From RBG-16-66-20 sp049651845 (GTDB taxonomy: Bacteria; Pseudomonadota; Gammaproteobacteria; Burkholderiales; SG8-39), in NCBI GenBank assembly GCA_049651845.1, contig JBASCW010000063.1, positions 1-44,930 on the forward strand: a stretch of DNA of 44,930 nucleotides. The letters run 5' to 3'. A program made the position numbers and the translations under genes. Under the pieces are notes generated by a model. The model was given only the letters and a program-made list of their open reading frames with translations, was not told where the DNA came from and ran no database searches. This document shows, piece by piece, positions 1 through 6,855 of this stretch. Numbering within the stretch: the stretch's first letter is position 1; each line of letters opens with the position of its first letter.

Positions 1-42
1 CCGGCGCTTCACCGCGGCCTCCACTTTGTTGTTGGTCTTCAT
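1..42 (-). CDS. 5' end of a leftward gene cut by the window edge
   Basis: An ATG on the minus strand at position 42 opens a frame that reads MKTNNKVEAAVKRR and runs off the left edge of the window without a stop. A weak purine-rich stretch (GGGG, about 8-11 bases upstream) could serve as ribosome binding site. Only 14 codons are visible, so no family can be named. The call rests on the start codon and on the 22-bp palindrome 15 bases upstream, which looks like an operator or recombination site for this gene. It could be spurious. Confidence 0.3.
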   Translation of the reverse strand, partial: MKTNNKVEAAVKRR

Positions 43-56
43 GTCCAAACCCCGAT

Positions 57-78
57 GTTATGCCGACATCGGAATAAC
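57..78. repeat. 22-bp near-perfect palindrome
   Basis: Two 10-bp half-sites, GTTATGCCGA and TCGGAATAAC, face each other across a 2-bp centre, with a single mismatch between the arms. It lies just upstream of the leftward ATG at position 42. The shape suits a dimeric regulator's operator or a tyrosine-recombinase core site. The sequence alone does not decide between these. Confidence 0.55.
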
Positions 79-260
79 GCATGAAGTTGGATTCGGTTGT
101 CATGAGGTTACGTAATTCTCAATAGTAAGCAGTAGCGCGGGGCTTGGAATCTCTGTCCCTCAGAGCATGAGACGGCGGTGCGGAACCAAAGCCAGATGCC
201 GTCGCAGATTGGAGATATTGTCTTCGTTGCGAAATCGTGAGTTTGAAAGGGTAGCGCCGT

Positions 261-1214
261 ATGGAACGCCAGTTCTTCGCGGAATATCGACCTGTCAGGA
301 CGTCCGAGTCCTACGGCGAGAAGTTGGCCCATGTTCGGCAGCTTGTGAGTCAACTAGAGAAGATTGGCGTTCGAGCTACCAGTTCACGCGTCGGATCATA
401 TGTGCGCTTTCTTGAGCGGTATCTAGCCAAGAAATGCACCGTCGATGAAATAGAACAAAGGCTGCTGCACGTCCTGAGAGAAGTCGACGAATGGAGTTGG
501 ATTCAAAGAGCATTTCAAAATACAACGATCGAATCGATTGCCTCGTTATTGAAGGAGGCGATCGGGGGTCCGGATTTCGTTGATGCCGAAGGTGAAAATA
601 CTCGGCCTAGAAATATCCAGTTAGAACTTAGAGTCGGTTCGTACTTCTTGCAGTCTGGGTTTGAAGTCAAGTTTTCAGATTCTTCTGATCTCACACTGGA
701 CGTAGTGGGTTTTCCAGTATTTGTTGAATGCAAACGTCTGGGCTCGACTAGGCAGGTAATCAAGCGAGCATCCGAGGCGGCGAAGCAGCTTCGCCGGAGC
801 TATCGGGGCGTAGGTGAGCCCGCCTACGGGCTAATTGTTCTAGATGTCAGCAGAATTGTGGAACCGAGGCATTGGATAGGCATCGGCGCGAATGAACTAG
901 CTACGCGCGATGCGATTAGATCTCGAATCGTCGCGTTTGCAGACGCTTACGATACATCTAAGGTTTTTGGAAAAGACAAGAAACTGTTGGCAGTCTGGCA
1001 TCAAGCCATTCTTCCAACATATCACCTGCAAGAAAATGAGTCGTCTACCATCTTTTCGTCGAACATAAGAATCTATGCGCAGGAGGGCCAACGGCGTTGG
1101 ATGCTTTTTCAGAAGATTCGGGATGCATTTGAGTCGGCCTCCAGCCATCCAGACCATTTGATTCTCCCGCCTGGCGCCGCAATCACAATGGCCACAGAAC
1201 CCAAGTCTGATTGA
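261..1214 (+). CDS. PD-(D/E)XK nuclease-like protein, orphan
   Basis: 317 aa, soluble, no signal peptide. The central part has the layout of a restriction-endonuclease fold: an acidic helix (E122), then a strand pair with D147 in LTLDVVG followed by E156-C157-K158 in the FVECKR strand, which together match the D...(D/E)xK metal site. The first 100 residues are helical and the last 100 are mixed. The family is used by restriction and repair nucleases that cut DNA with Mg2+; the substrate here is unknown. The ATG at 261 has AAAGGG about 11 bases upstream. No methyltransferase is adjacent; the nearest is the 5.3-6.4 kb cassette on the other strand. Base composition is clearly less GC-rich than the core genes from 2.1 kb onward, which suggests transfer. 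Nuclease activity is inferred from the motif only. Confidence 0.6.
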   Translation: MERQFFAEYRPVRTSESYGEKLAHVRQLVSQLEKIGVRATSSRVGSYVRFLERYLAKKCTVDEIEQRLLHVLREVDEWSWIQRAFQNTTIESIASLLKEAIGGPDFVDAEGENTRPRNIQLELRVGSYFLQSGFEVKFSDSSDLTLDVVGFPVFVECKRLGSTRQVIKRASEAAKQLRRSYRGVGEPAYGLIVLDVSRIVEPRHWIGIGANELATRDAIRSRIVAFADAYDTSKVFGKDKKLLAVWHQAILPTYHLQENESSTIFSSNIRIYAQEGQRRWMLFQKIRDAFESASSHPDHLILPPGAAITMATEPKSD

Positions 1215-1275
1215 AGTGGGCCTTAGGATGAACGTTGCATAGCTGCTTAGATTGTGGACAGGCTCAGGCCAGCAG

Positions 1276-2034
1276 ATGATGGTTCTGGTATTTCGAGATG
1301 ACGACGGACCGCACATCTCCAAGGATCAAGAGGGACACAACAAGCTTGGCTTCGCCTTCGACAATGGGCTTGTCTTGCATCCGAAGGGAACTCGATAGGT
1401 TGAAAGCCCCCTAGAGCAAATTCTCAGAAAGCCGCATTTGAAAGTCGAGGTTGGCGCGGATTTTCACAAAGACAACGTCGTGGTCTTCTTCAAAGAGAAT
1501 TGGAGGGAAATCGCGCTCTTTCATACTGGAGTTCAAGCGATCATGTTCAATCGCCCACGCTACTTCGACTCACCGATTCGCCTTCCAATACTTCGGCCCA
1601 TCACTACGGAAGAACACGGGGTCCGGTTCAAAGCATTGCTCAATCTGGTTAGAGCAGGAGATCTACTTCTCACGTTCAACAGTGACAACTGGATAAGCAG
1701 GTTGATTTCCTACTTTGACAATGGTCCTTGGAGCCATTGCGCTTTCTGTTCGGGTCAGGGCACCGTTCTAGAGGCCATCCCGGCCGGTGTCAGCGAACGA
1801 CCCTTGGAAGCGTACAAAGGCAAGCGATTTCGGTTGGGGCTGTATCGTCATCCCCATGCGCCGTCGGACATCTCCGAAGTATTAAGTTTTGCCCGTTCAA
1901 GAATCGGGGATGGATATAGCTACAGAAAAGCGATTCTGTCCGGCCTTCGAAAGCACTTCCGCATTCGCCGGCGGCTCCCCACTCCGAACGATCTCGCAAT
2001 TTCACCGGAATTACACCTTGTTGCGATTGTCTAG
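1276..2034 (+). pseudogene. Decayed YiiX-like permuted papain-fold protein
   Basis: The intact stretch (about 1438-2034) contains GDLLLTF...WISRLISYF and WSHCAF, followed by VLEAIPAGV...L..Y. This is the pattern of permuted papain-like (YaeF/YiiX, C92-type) amidases, where His of WSH is catalytic and the Cys lies near the C-terminus. Two lesions are likely. First, an in-frame TAG at 1396-1398 separates it from an upstream open stretch with a double ATG at 1276/1279. Second, the expected C-terminal Cys segment is missing from this frame but a Cys-rich continuation (TPCCDCLAGIGAA, then ending near DFILRKDLL) is open in the +3 frame from about 2000 to 2204, implying a frameshift around 1950-2010. 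The alternative is a short intact protein starting at TTG 1438. The family match is moderate; the frameshift is inference. Confidence 0.45.
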
Positions 2035-2110
2035 CTGGGATAGGGGCTGCGCATGCCTCAAAGACAATCTTGCCAATCGGCGACTTCATCCTCAGAAAAG
2101 ACCTTCTAGC

Positions 2111-2647
2111 TCAACGCACACCGAGTGTCTTTGCGAGGACCTCGAGGATGCCTTTCCAGCCCTCCTCGGTCCGGGTGGCGTATTCGGCGAAAACGCCCTC
2201 GTGAACCAGCGTCAACAGCGTTGATTCCGGGCCGGACGCGGCCGGCGCGAAGTCGATCCGGATAAGCACCGGCGCGTCGGAGAACTTGGGTACGCGGAAG
2301 TTGAAGGCAAGGCGCCTGGGGCGGTCGATTTCGAGGTACTCGCCCAGGTGCTCCACGTCGTCGCCAGCGCGCCGGTCGGTGAAACTGAACTGGCCGCCCA
2401 CGCGCGCGTCGATCTCCACGCGCACCATCTGGCCCTCCGGCGTCGCGAACAGCCACCGGCCGGCGGACTGCGGATCCAACCAGGCATCGAACACGCGCTC
2501 CGCGGGCGCGTCGAACCGGCGCTGCACGCGCACCGTGACGCGTTCGCCCGCGGCTGCGGCCGGCGTCTTCTTCGGCCAGAAATAGTCCACCAGCCAATAG
2601 CCGATCAGGAAGAAGACGGCGATGGCGAGCAGCTCGTAGCCGCTCAT
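2111..2647 (-). CDS. Membrane-anchored SRPBCC (AHSA1-like) protein
   Basis: 178 aa. Residues 5-24 form one hydrophobic segment, with a Lys pair after it, so the protein is likely anchored by its N-terminus. Residues about 36-175 look like a START/SRPBCC lipid-binding-type fold of the Hsp90-activator (AHSA1) group: VRRFDAPAERVFDAWLDP near the start, a GGQFSF strand with GEYLEI and RLAF, and a terminal amphipathic helix EEGWKGILEVL. Such domains bind hydrophobic ligands; the ligand is unknown. The gene is followed upstream, on the same strand after a 30-base gap, by an RDD membrane protein, so the two may be cotranscribed. GC-rich, with codon use matching the core genes. Confidence 0.7.
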   Translation of the reverse strand: MSGYELLAIAVFFLIGYWLVDYFWPKKTPAAAAGERVTVRVQRRFDAPAERVFDAWLDPQSAGRWLFATPEGQMVRVEIDARVGGQFSFTDRRAGDDVEHLGEYLEIDRPRRLAFNFRVPKFSDAPVLIRIDFAPAASGPESTLLTLVHEGVFAEYATRTEEGWKGILEVLAKTLGVR

Positions 2648-2677
2648 GTGCGCCCCTCGAGTCTGCTCGCGCCCCGC

Positions 2678-3625
2678 CTAGCGGCAGCGCGCGATTTCCT
2701 CGTCGGTCATCACCGGCTTGTAAATGCAAGGCGACCTGCCCTGCAGCAGGACCTCCGCGGCGGGCTTCGCGGGCGCCGCTTCGCGGCGACTCGGCGCGGT
2801 CCTGGGTTGCGCCGCCGGCTCGGGCGGTGCCGGCTTCACGGCGGGCGCAGCGGCCGCGACCGGCTTCGGCAAGTCGATGGCCGCGGGCTTTGCCGGCTCC
2901 ACTGGCGCTGGCTTTGCCGGCTCCACTGGCGCTGACTTCGCCGCCTCGGCGGCCGCCGCCGGTTTGACGGCCGGTGCCGTGGGCGCTGTGGTTGCCGCTT
3001 TCGGCGCCGGCTGCGCGGTGCTTGCTTGCGGGCGCGGGGCCGCCTTCTGCTCCATCTGCGGCGCCGGCTTCGTCTGCTTCACTTCCATTTCGCCCATCGC
3101 GCCGCCCATCATCATCGCCATCAGGCCGGCGAACATGCCGGCGAACATGATGGGAATCACGATCGCGGGAATCACCACGCCGGCCAGCGCGACCAGGATC
3201 GCCGGCACGATGCGCGCCGGCCCTTCGCGCACCACTTCCGTCGAGGCGAGCATGTCGTGCAGGCCCTGCTTGCGCCCGGTGAAGGCAACCAGCAGGAAGC
3301 CGATCATCAGGATCGCACCGGAAACAACTTTCGCAAGCTCGCGGCCGAGCGATCGCAGCAGAGAGATACCTTCGTCCGATCCCGCATGCTGGACCTTCAG
3401 GCCGCACAGCTGCTTGCCGAAGGTTGCCTGGCGGTCCGACGCGGTGAACCACACGAAATAGGCGATCGGTCCGAATGCGGCGACCAGGCCGAACAGCCCC
3501 ATGCCCGCGCCGCCCATGAAGGTGAACGGCACCGCGAGCGCGAGCAGGACAAGGAAGAGGATCGACATGTCCGCCCAATAAGCCAGCACACGAATCCAGA
3601 ACCCGCCGTAGGCTGCGTCAGCCAT
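2678..3625 (-). CDS. RDD family membrane protein with Ala/Pro/Lys-rich tail
   Basis: 315 aa. The N-terminal half is an RDD domain: FWIRVLAYWADM with the conserved Arg and Asp, hydrophobic helices at about 17-50 and 55-70, then FGKQLCGLKV, a further helix, and GRKQGLHDMLA with the second Asp. A further strongly hydrophobic pair of segments follows at about 140-180. The region from about 185 to 295 is a low-complexity Ala/Pro/Lys tract with repeated VEPAKPA units, likely a flexible spacer. A short segment with two cysteines closes the protein (about 293-312). RDD proteins are inner-membrane proteins, some implicated in transport; no substrate can be assigned. It lies upstream of the SRPBCC gene in the same orientation. 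Confidence 0.75.
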   Translation of the reverse strand: MADAAYGGFWIRVLAYWADMSILFLVLLALAVPFTFMGGAGMGLFGLVAAFGPIAYFVWFTASDRQATFGKQLCGLKVQHAGSDEGISLLRSLGRELAKVVSGAILMIGFLLVAFTGRKQGLHDMLASTEVVREGPARIVPAILVALAGVVIPAIVIPIMFAGMFAGLMAMMMGGAMGEMEVKQTKPAPQMEQKAAPRPQASTAQPAPKAATTAPTAPAVKPAAAAEAAKSAPVEPAKPAPVEPAKPAAIDLPKPVAAAAPAVKPAPPEPAAQPRTAPSRREAAPAKPAAEVLLQGRSPCIYKPVMTDEEIARCR

Positions 3626-3723
3626 TGCGCTCTCCCCTCGATGTTCTTATTGCGTTGCGCAGTGCTCCGGCGCAGGGTACTCCCTGCCGACGCGAGAGAC
3701 CAGCCGGGCCTTCCGGGCCCGCA

Positions 3724-4419
3724 TCACGCGCCGGCCTGGCGTGAAAGCTCGCCGTGCAGGTCGGCCAGGCGCCTGCGCTGCTCGTCGCCTTCGTCCAGTT
3801 CCTGCATCGCTTCCGCCACCTGCGCGGCGAGCTCGCCGCGCGCGCGCTCGCGGTCGCGCTCCGGCAACCGGCCGATGGCCTCGCGCGCGTCCATCGCCAC
3901 GTCGAAGGCGAGCGCCGCCTTGCGCAGCGCGTTCAACGACAGAGGCAGGCAGACCAGCGCGCCGAAGGCGAGGCCGACGAGCGGGCGCGCGCCGATCCGC
4001 GCGCCGCGCAAGCGCCACCAGAGGAGGCCCAGCAGCAGCACGGCGTTCGCGTAGGCGAGCAGGAGCGCCGCGAGCAACGGCCAGCCCGGCAGACGATAGA
4101 GACAGTACGGAAGCGCGACAAAGACGAGCAGCTGCTGCAGCAGGCTCGGCGCTGCCAGCGGCGACAAGGCGCGCAGGTACCTGGCAGCCTCCGGGCTTGA
4201 ACCGGGAGAAGCGGAAAACAAGGGCAAAGTGCGGAACGCGGGGATGAAGGGCGTGAGCGGGTTCAGCAGCGCCACGGACCGGCCGCGCACCTGGTAATGC
4301 AGCGACCCGAACGACAGCGCGCTGCGCGTCCAGAGCGCCTGGCCGCGCTCGAGCAGCACGACGCAATCGACGAGGTAGATCGCCGCGGCAACCGCGATCA
4401 CGGTTGCCTCCGCGCTCAC
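3724..4419 (-). CDS. Uncharacterised membrane protein, partner of DUF2167 protein
   Basis: 231 aa. It starts with GTG at 4419, chosen because this overlaps the TGA of the upstream DUF2167 gene by 4 bases (GTGA), a typical coupled junction. Hydrophobic segments lie at about 3-20, 90-115, 118-138 and 150-170. The middle has FGSLHYQVRGRSVALLNPLTPFIPAFRTLPLF, which suggests a soluble loop. The C-terminal 60 residues are charged and likely coiled coil (DRERARGELAAQVAEAMQELDEGDEQRRR). The family is not recognised. Translational coupling to the DUF2167 gene suggests a shared envelope role. Confidence 0.6.
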   Translation of the reverse strand: MSAEATVIAVAAAIYLVDCVVLLERGQALWTRSALSFGSLHYQVRGRSVALLNPLTPFIPAFRTLPLFSASPGSSPEAARYLRALSPLAAPSLLQQLLVFVALPYCLYRLPGWPLLAALLLAYANAVLLLGLLWWRLRGARIGARPLVGLAFGALVCLPLSLNALRKAALAFDVAMDAREAIGRLPERDRERARGELAAQVAEAMQELDEGDEQRRRLADLHGELSRQAGA

Positions 4420-5366
4420 GTCTGGCCGGGCCCGGGCGGCGGCGTGTCCTTCCTGCCGAAAAAGAAGCGCTTGACCAAGCCCCAGGCCGCCGCAAGCCCG
4501 GCGAGGATCACGAACCAGAACTTGCCGAGGAACTTGAGCCAGCCCGCCTTGGCGGCCGCGGCGGCCGCGCCGCCGACCACCAGCGCGGCCAGGCCGTACT
4601 CGGCGATCTTGTCGCCGGATTTGAACTCGGCGTATTTCTCGCCGGCGACGAACTCGTAGCCGGCGAGCGCGCCGTTGAAGGCCTTGATGTCCTCGGCGAG
4701 CGTCTGCGGCGCCGACACCAGCACCGCGCTCATCACGCCACTGCGGCCGAGCAGCCGGCTGGTGTAGTTGACGTGCAGGCCGCCCTGGCCGTCGCGCAGG
4801 CGCATGCCCCATTCGAGCCGCTGGGTGGCGGCATCGTAGTGCGGCGGCACCTGCCAGCCGTCGGTGTAGATCGGCTCCATGCCGAGGCGCTTGCGCTCGT
4901 CGTTGCCCCGCTCGTCGCTCTTCTTCAGCGTCTCGAGCAGCTGCTCGGCGTCGATCTTCTCGTCGTCCTTCACGTAGCCGACCGGGTCGAACGAGAACAC
5001 CGCGAACCAGTCGAGGTTGGCCGGCGCGATCATGTAGTGCCTGTCGCGCGGCGGGTTGCCCATGAGCTCGAGGAAGCGGCGCGTGTTCTTCTCGTCGAGG
5101 AAGGCGTAGCCCTGCGCGATGCGGATCTTCGCCTGCGCGCCGATCGCGCCCTCGCCGGGGCCGCGCTGCCAGGCGAGCTTCTGCAGCTCCTGCATGATCG
5201 CCGCCGGATCGCGTTGCGCATAGCCGAGCACTGGCACAAGCAACGCGCAAACCAAAAGCGCGTGAGCGAATAGCGGCAGGCCCTTCCTCTGGATAGTCCT
5301 CAAGACTCTATTCAGAGTCGCTACCGCAACATAGCTCACCAGTTTGCTCACGTTGCTTCCCCACAA
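4416..5366 (-). CDS. DUF2167 family membrane protein
   Basis: 316 aa as given. A signal-like hydrophobic segment (LFAHALLVCALLVPVLGYAQ, about 32-51) ends in a possible AQ cleavage site. The mature region shows DUF2167 features: GYAFLDEKNTRRFLELMGN, WFAVFSFDPVGYVKDDEKIDAEQLLETLKK, WEMRL-like WGMRLRDGQGGLHVNYTSRLLGRSGVMSAVLV, and FNGALAGYEFVAGEKYAEFKSGDKIAEYGLAALVVGG, then two closing TM segments. The function of the family is unknown. The start is uncertain: the ATG at 5366 lies inside the 3' end of the methyltransferase gene (overlap of 19 bases), and GTG codons at 5351 and 5339 or a TTG nearer the signal peptide are possible. The insertion of the foreign cassette here may have changed the original start and removed its promoter. 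Confidence 0.8.
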   Translation of the reverse strand: MWGSNVSKLVSYVAVATLNRVLRTIQRKGLPLFAHALLVCALLVPVLGYAQRDPAAIMQELQKLAWQRGPGEGAIGAQAKIRIAQGYAFLDEKNTRRFLELMGNPPRDRHYMIAPANLDWFAVFSFDPVGYVKDDEKIDAEQLLETLKKSDERGNDERKRLGMEPIYTDGWQVPPHYDAATQRLEWGMRLRDGQGGLHVNYTSRLLGRSGVMSAVLVSAPQTLAEDIKAFNGALAGYEFVAGEKYAEFKSGDKIAEYGLAALVVGGAAAAAAKAGWLKFLGKFWFVILAGLAAAWGLVKRFFFGRKDTPPPGPGQT

Positions 5367-6406
5367 AGGCGCAAATGCCTAGCAATACTCCTAGCAACAA
5401 TTTGCGCTAGCCTGACGGGGACCGCATTCCCGACATGAAGGGCAATTGATCTCATTGAAAGTGGCTTTTCGACTGACTCGAACACATATTTCTTCGGGAA
5501 GGTCTGGAGCAAAGCGGCCTCACGCAGCGAAATTGCTCGATGTTGCGAAGGATGACCGAACTGTCCATTGCCTAAGCCAATGCATTGGGTCGTTATAGTC
5601 GGGGCCGGCCGATTCCATGACATTCGGCCGTAGACAGTTCGATATGTCCGTCCTTTCTTTTTCTTGTGGCATCTTAAGATCAAAGATTCATCCCAATCTC
5701 GCCACCATCCACCAGCACTTGTGGCTCGGATCCGCTTCTTGTTTAGTTCTCGCAGATTTCTTGCGCGATGCAATTTGTCAGTCTTGCATTGCTCACCCGC
5801 ACGAATGGGGGGGAGGTTTCCAATTGCGTCTCTTACCGTTACGAATTCATCTTCCCTATGTGTCGGCGGAACAATTTCGATCGCTCCAAGTCTTGACGCA
5901 AAAAAAATTAATCGCTTTCTGCGTTGAGGTACGCCATATTCAGGCCCATATGCAAAGTACCAAGATGTCCAATATCCCGCGGAATCGAGAGACTTGACGA
6001 ACCGCTTGAACACTGCGTGCCGCACGAGTTGCGGCACATTCTCCATAGTGATGATCTCGGGTCCGACAGACGTTGCCAAGCGCGCGAATGCGTCCAGCAG
6101 TGTCCAACGCTCCCCACGTTTCTTTCCATTTCGATAAAGAGAAAATGGCTGGCAAGGCGCGCAGCCAGCCAAGATTCGAATAGAGCCCTTTTTGAATAGC
6201 GGCCGAATGGAGCTAGCTGAGAGTTTCGCTACATCTGCAACAAGGAATTTCGCTGAACTATTTCTCTCATACGCATACCGACAACGAATATCGGTATCGA
6301 TACCAGCCGCGACTCTGAATCCTTCGCGGCGAAAGCCGTAGGTGAGACCACCGACGCCGCAGAAGAGATCGACAACGCTTGCCTGAAACCTCCTCATTCG
6401 CGTCAC
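5348..6406 (-). CDS. dcm: DNA (cytosine-5) methyltransferase
   Basis: 352 aa, full length for the class. It transfers a methyl group from S-adenosylmethionine to C5 of cytosine. Motifs in order: I, VVDLFCGVGGLTYGF (11-25); IV, APCQPF with catalytic C85; VI, ENV (122-124); VIII, QRRKR (161-165); a target-recognition region at about 200-265 with YGRMSWNRPAPTIT; IX, ISLREAALLQTFP; X, HVGNAVPVRLAQ. The start is GTG at 6406, overlapping the vsr stop by 4 bases; an ATG three codons later is the alternative. It forms an overlapping three-gene unit with vsr and the Z1 gene. AT-richer than its neighbours. The target sequence cannot be read from the protein. The Vsr partner suggests m5C in a context prone to deamination repair. 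Confidence 0.93.
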   Translation of the reverse strand: MTRMRRFQASVVDLFCGVGGLTYGFRREGFRVAAGIDTDIRCRYAYERNSSAKFLVADVAKLSASSIRPLFKKGSIRILAGCAPCQPFSLYRNGKKRGERWTLLDAFARLATSVGPEIITMENVPQLVRHAVFKRFVKSLDSAGYWTSWYFAYGPEYGVPQRRKRLIFFASRLGAIEIVPPTHREDEFVTVRDAIGNLPPIRAGEQCKTDKLHRARNLRELNKKRIRATSAGGWWRDWDESLILRCHKKKKGRTYRTVYGRMSWNRPAPTITTQCIGLGNGQFGHPSQHRAISLREAALLQTFPKKYVFESVEKPLSMRSIALHVGNAVPVRLAQIVARSIARHLRLCGEAT

Positions 6407-6855
6407 CTTGCCGATCGCGTGAGAATCGAACGCTCGATCTTCGCAGCTACTTTTGCCGGATTACTCAAGATATCCGTCTCCCAAACTCGAATGACTCTCC
6501 ATCCAAGAGCTCGCAATGCATTTTTCTGTCGAGAATCTCTCTCGACATTTCGAACTATCTTGCGAACCCAAAAATCTCTACCTGGCGGCCGAAATGACCG
6601 CTTCAATGCGGCCAATCCCTCCTCGAGATAAAGCCGACCGTGCCAATAGTCGCCATCCACAAATATTGCAGTGCACGCGCGTCGCACCACCAAATCAGGC
6701 GTCCCGGGTAGATTGCGCACGTGTGCCGAGCAGTAAACCCTTCGGCCCCGTAACGCAGTCCGCAAAACCACTTCTGCCTTCGTGTACTTGCGACGGACTG
6801 CGCGCATCAGTCGCGAAGTAGCAGCGGGGTCTCGCGCTCCTCCACTAGTCCGCAT
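6403..6855 (-). CDS. vsr: Very short patch repair (Vsr) endonuclease
   Basis: 150 aa. Vsr nicks next to T:G mismatches that arise when 5-methylcytosine deaminates, and usually accompanies a Dcm-type methyltransferase, as here. The start ATG at 6855 lies inside the last codons of the Z1 gene (11-bp overlap), while an upstream-open frame is not coding-like. Recognisable are SRLMRAV, T25-x-x-E28, the PDLV strand (D54), AIFVDGDYWHGR (66-74, with D67 where E. coli Vsr has His64), FWVRKI..N..RD (95-107) and the closing LRALGWRVIRVWETDI. The zinc-site cysteines of the E. coli enzyme are not present at the usual spacing after WHG, as in many Vsr proteins from restriction-modification clusters. Confidence 0.9.
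   Translation of the reverse strand: MRTSGGARDPAATSRLMRAVRRKYTKAEVVLRTALRGRRVYCSAHVRNLPGTPDLVVRRACTAIFVDGDYWHGRLYLEEGLAALKRSFRPPGRDFWVRKIVRNVERDSRQKNALRALGWRVIRVWETDILSNPAKVAAKIERSILTRSAR

Noticed and set aside
2106..3578. 490-aa minus-strand reading frame
   Set aside because: Overlaps the RDD and SRPBCC genes on the same strand in another frame; Arg/Gly/Ala-rich and unlike any protein.
3724..5250. 508-aa minus-strand reading frame as one long protein
   Set aside because: Its 5' part is an out-of-frame shadow of the DUF2167 gene; only the 231-aa part from GTG 4419 is coding-like.
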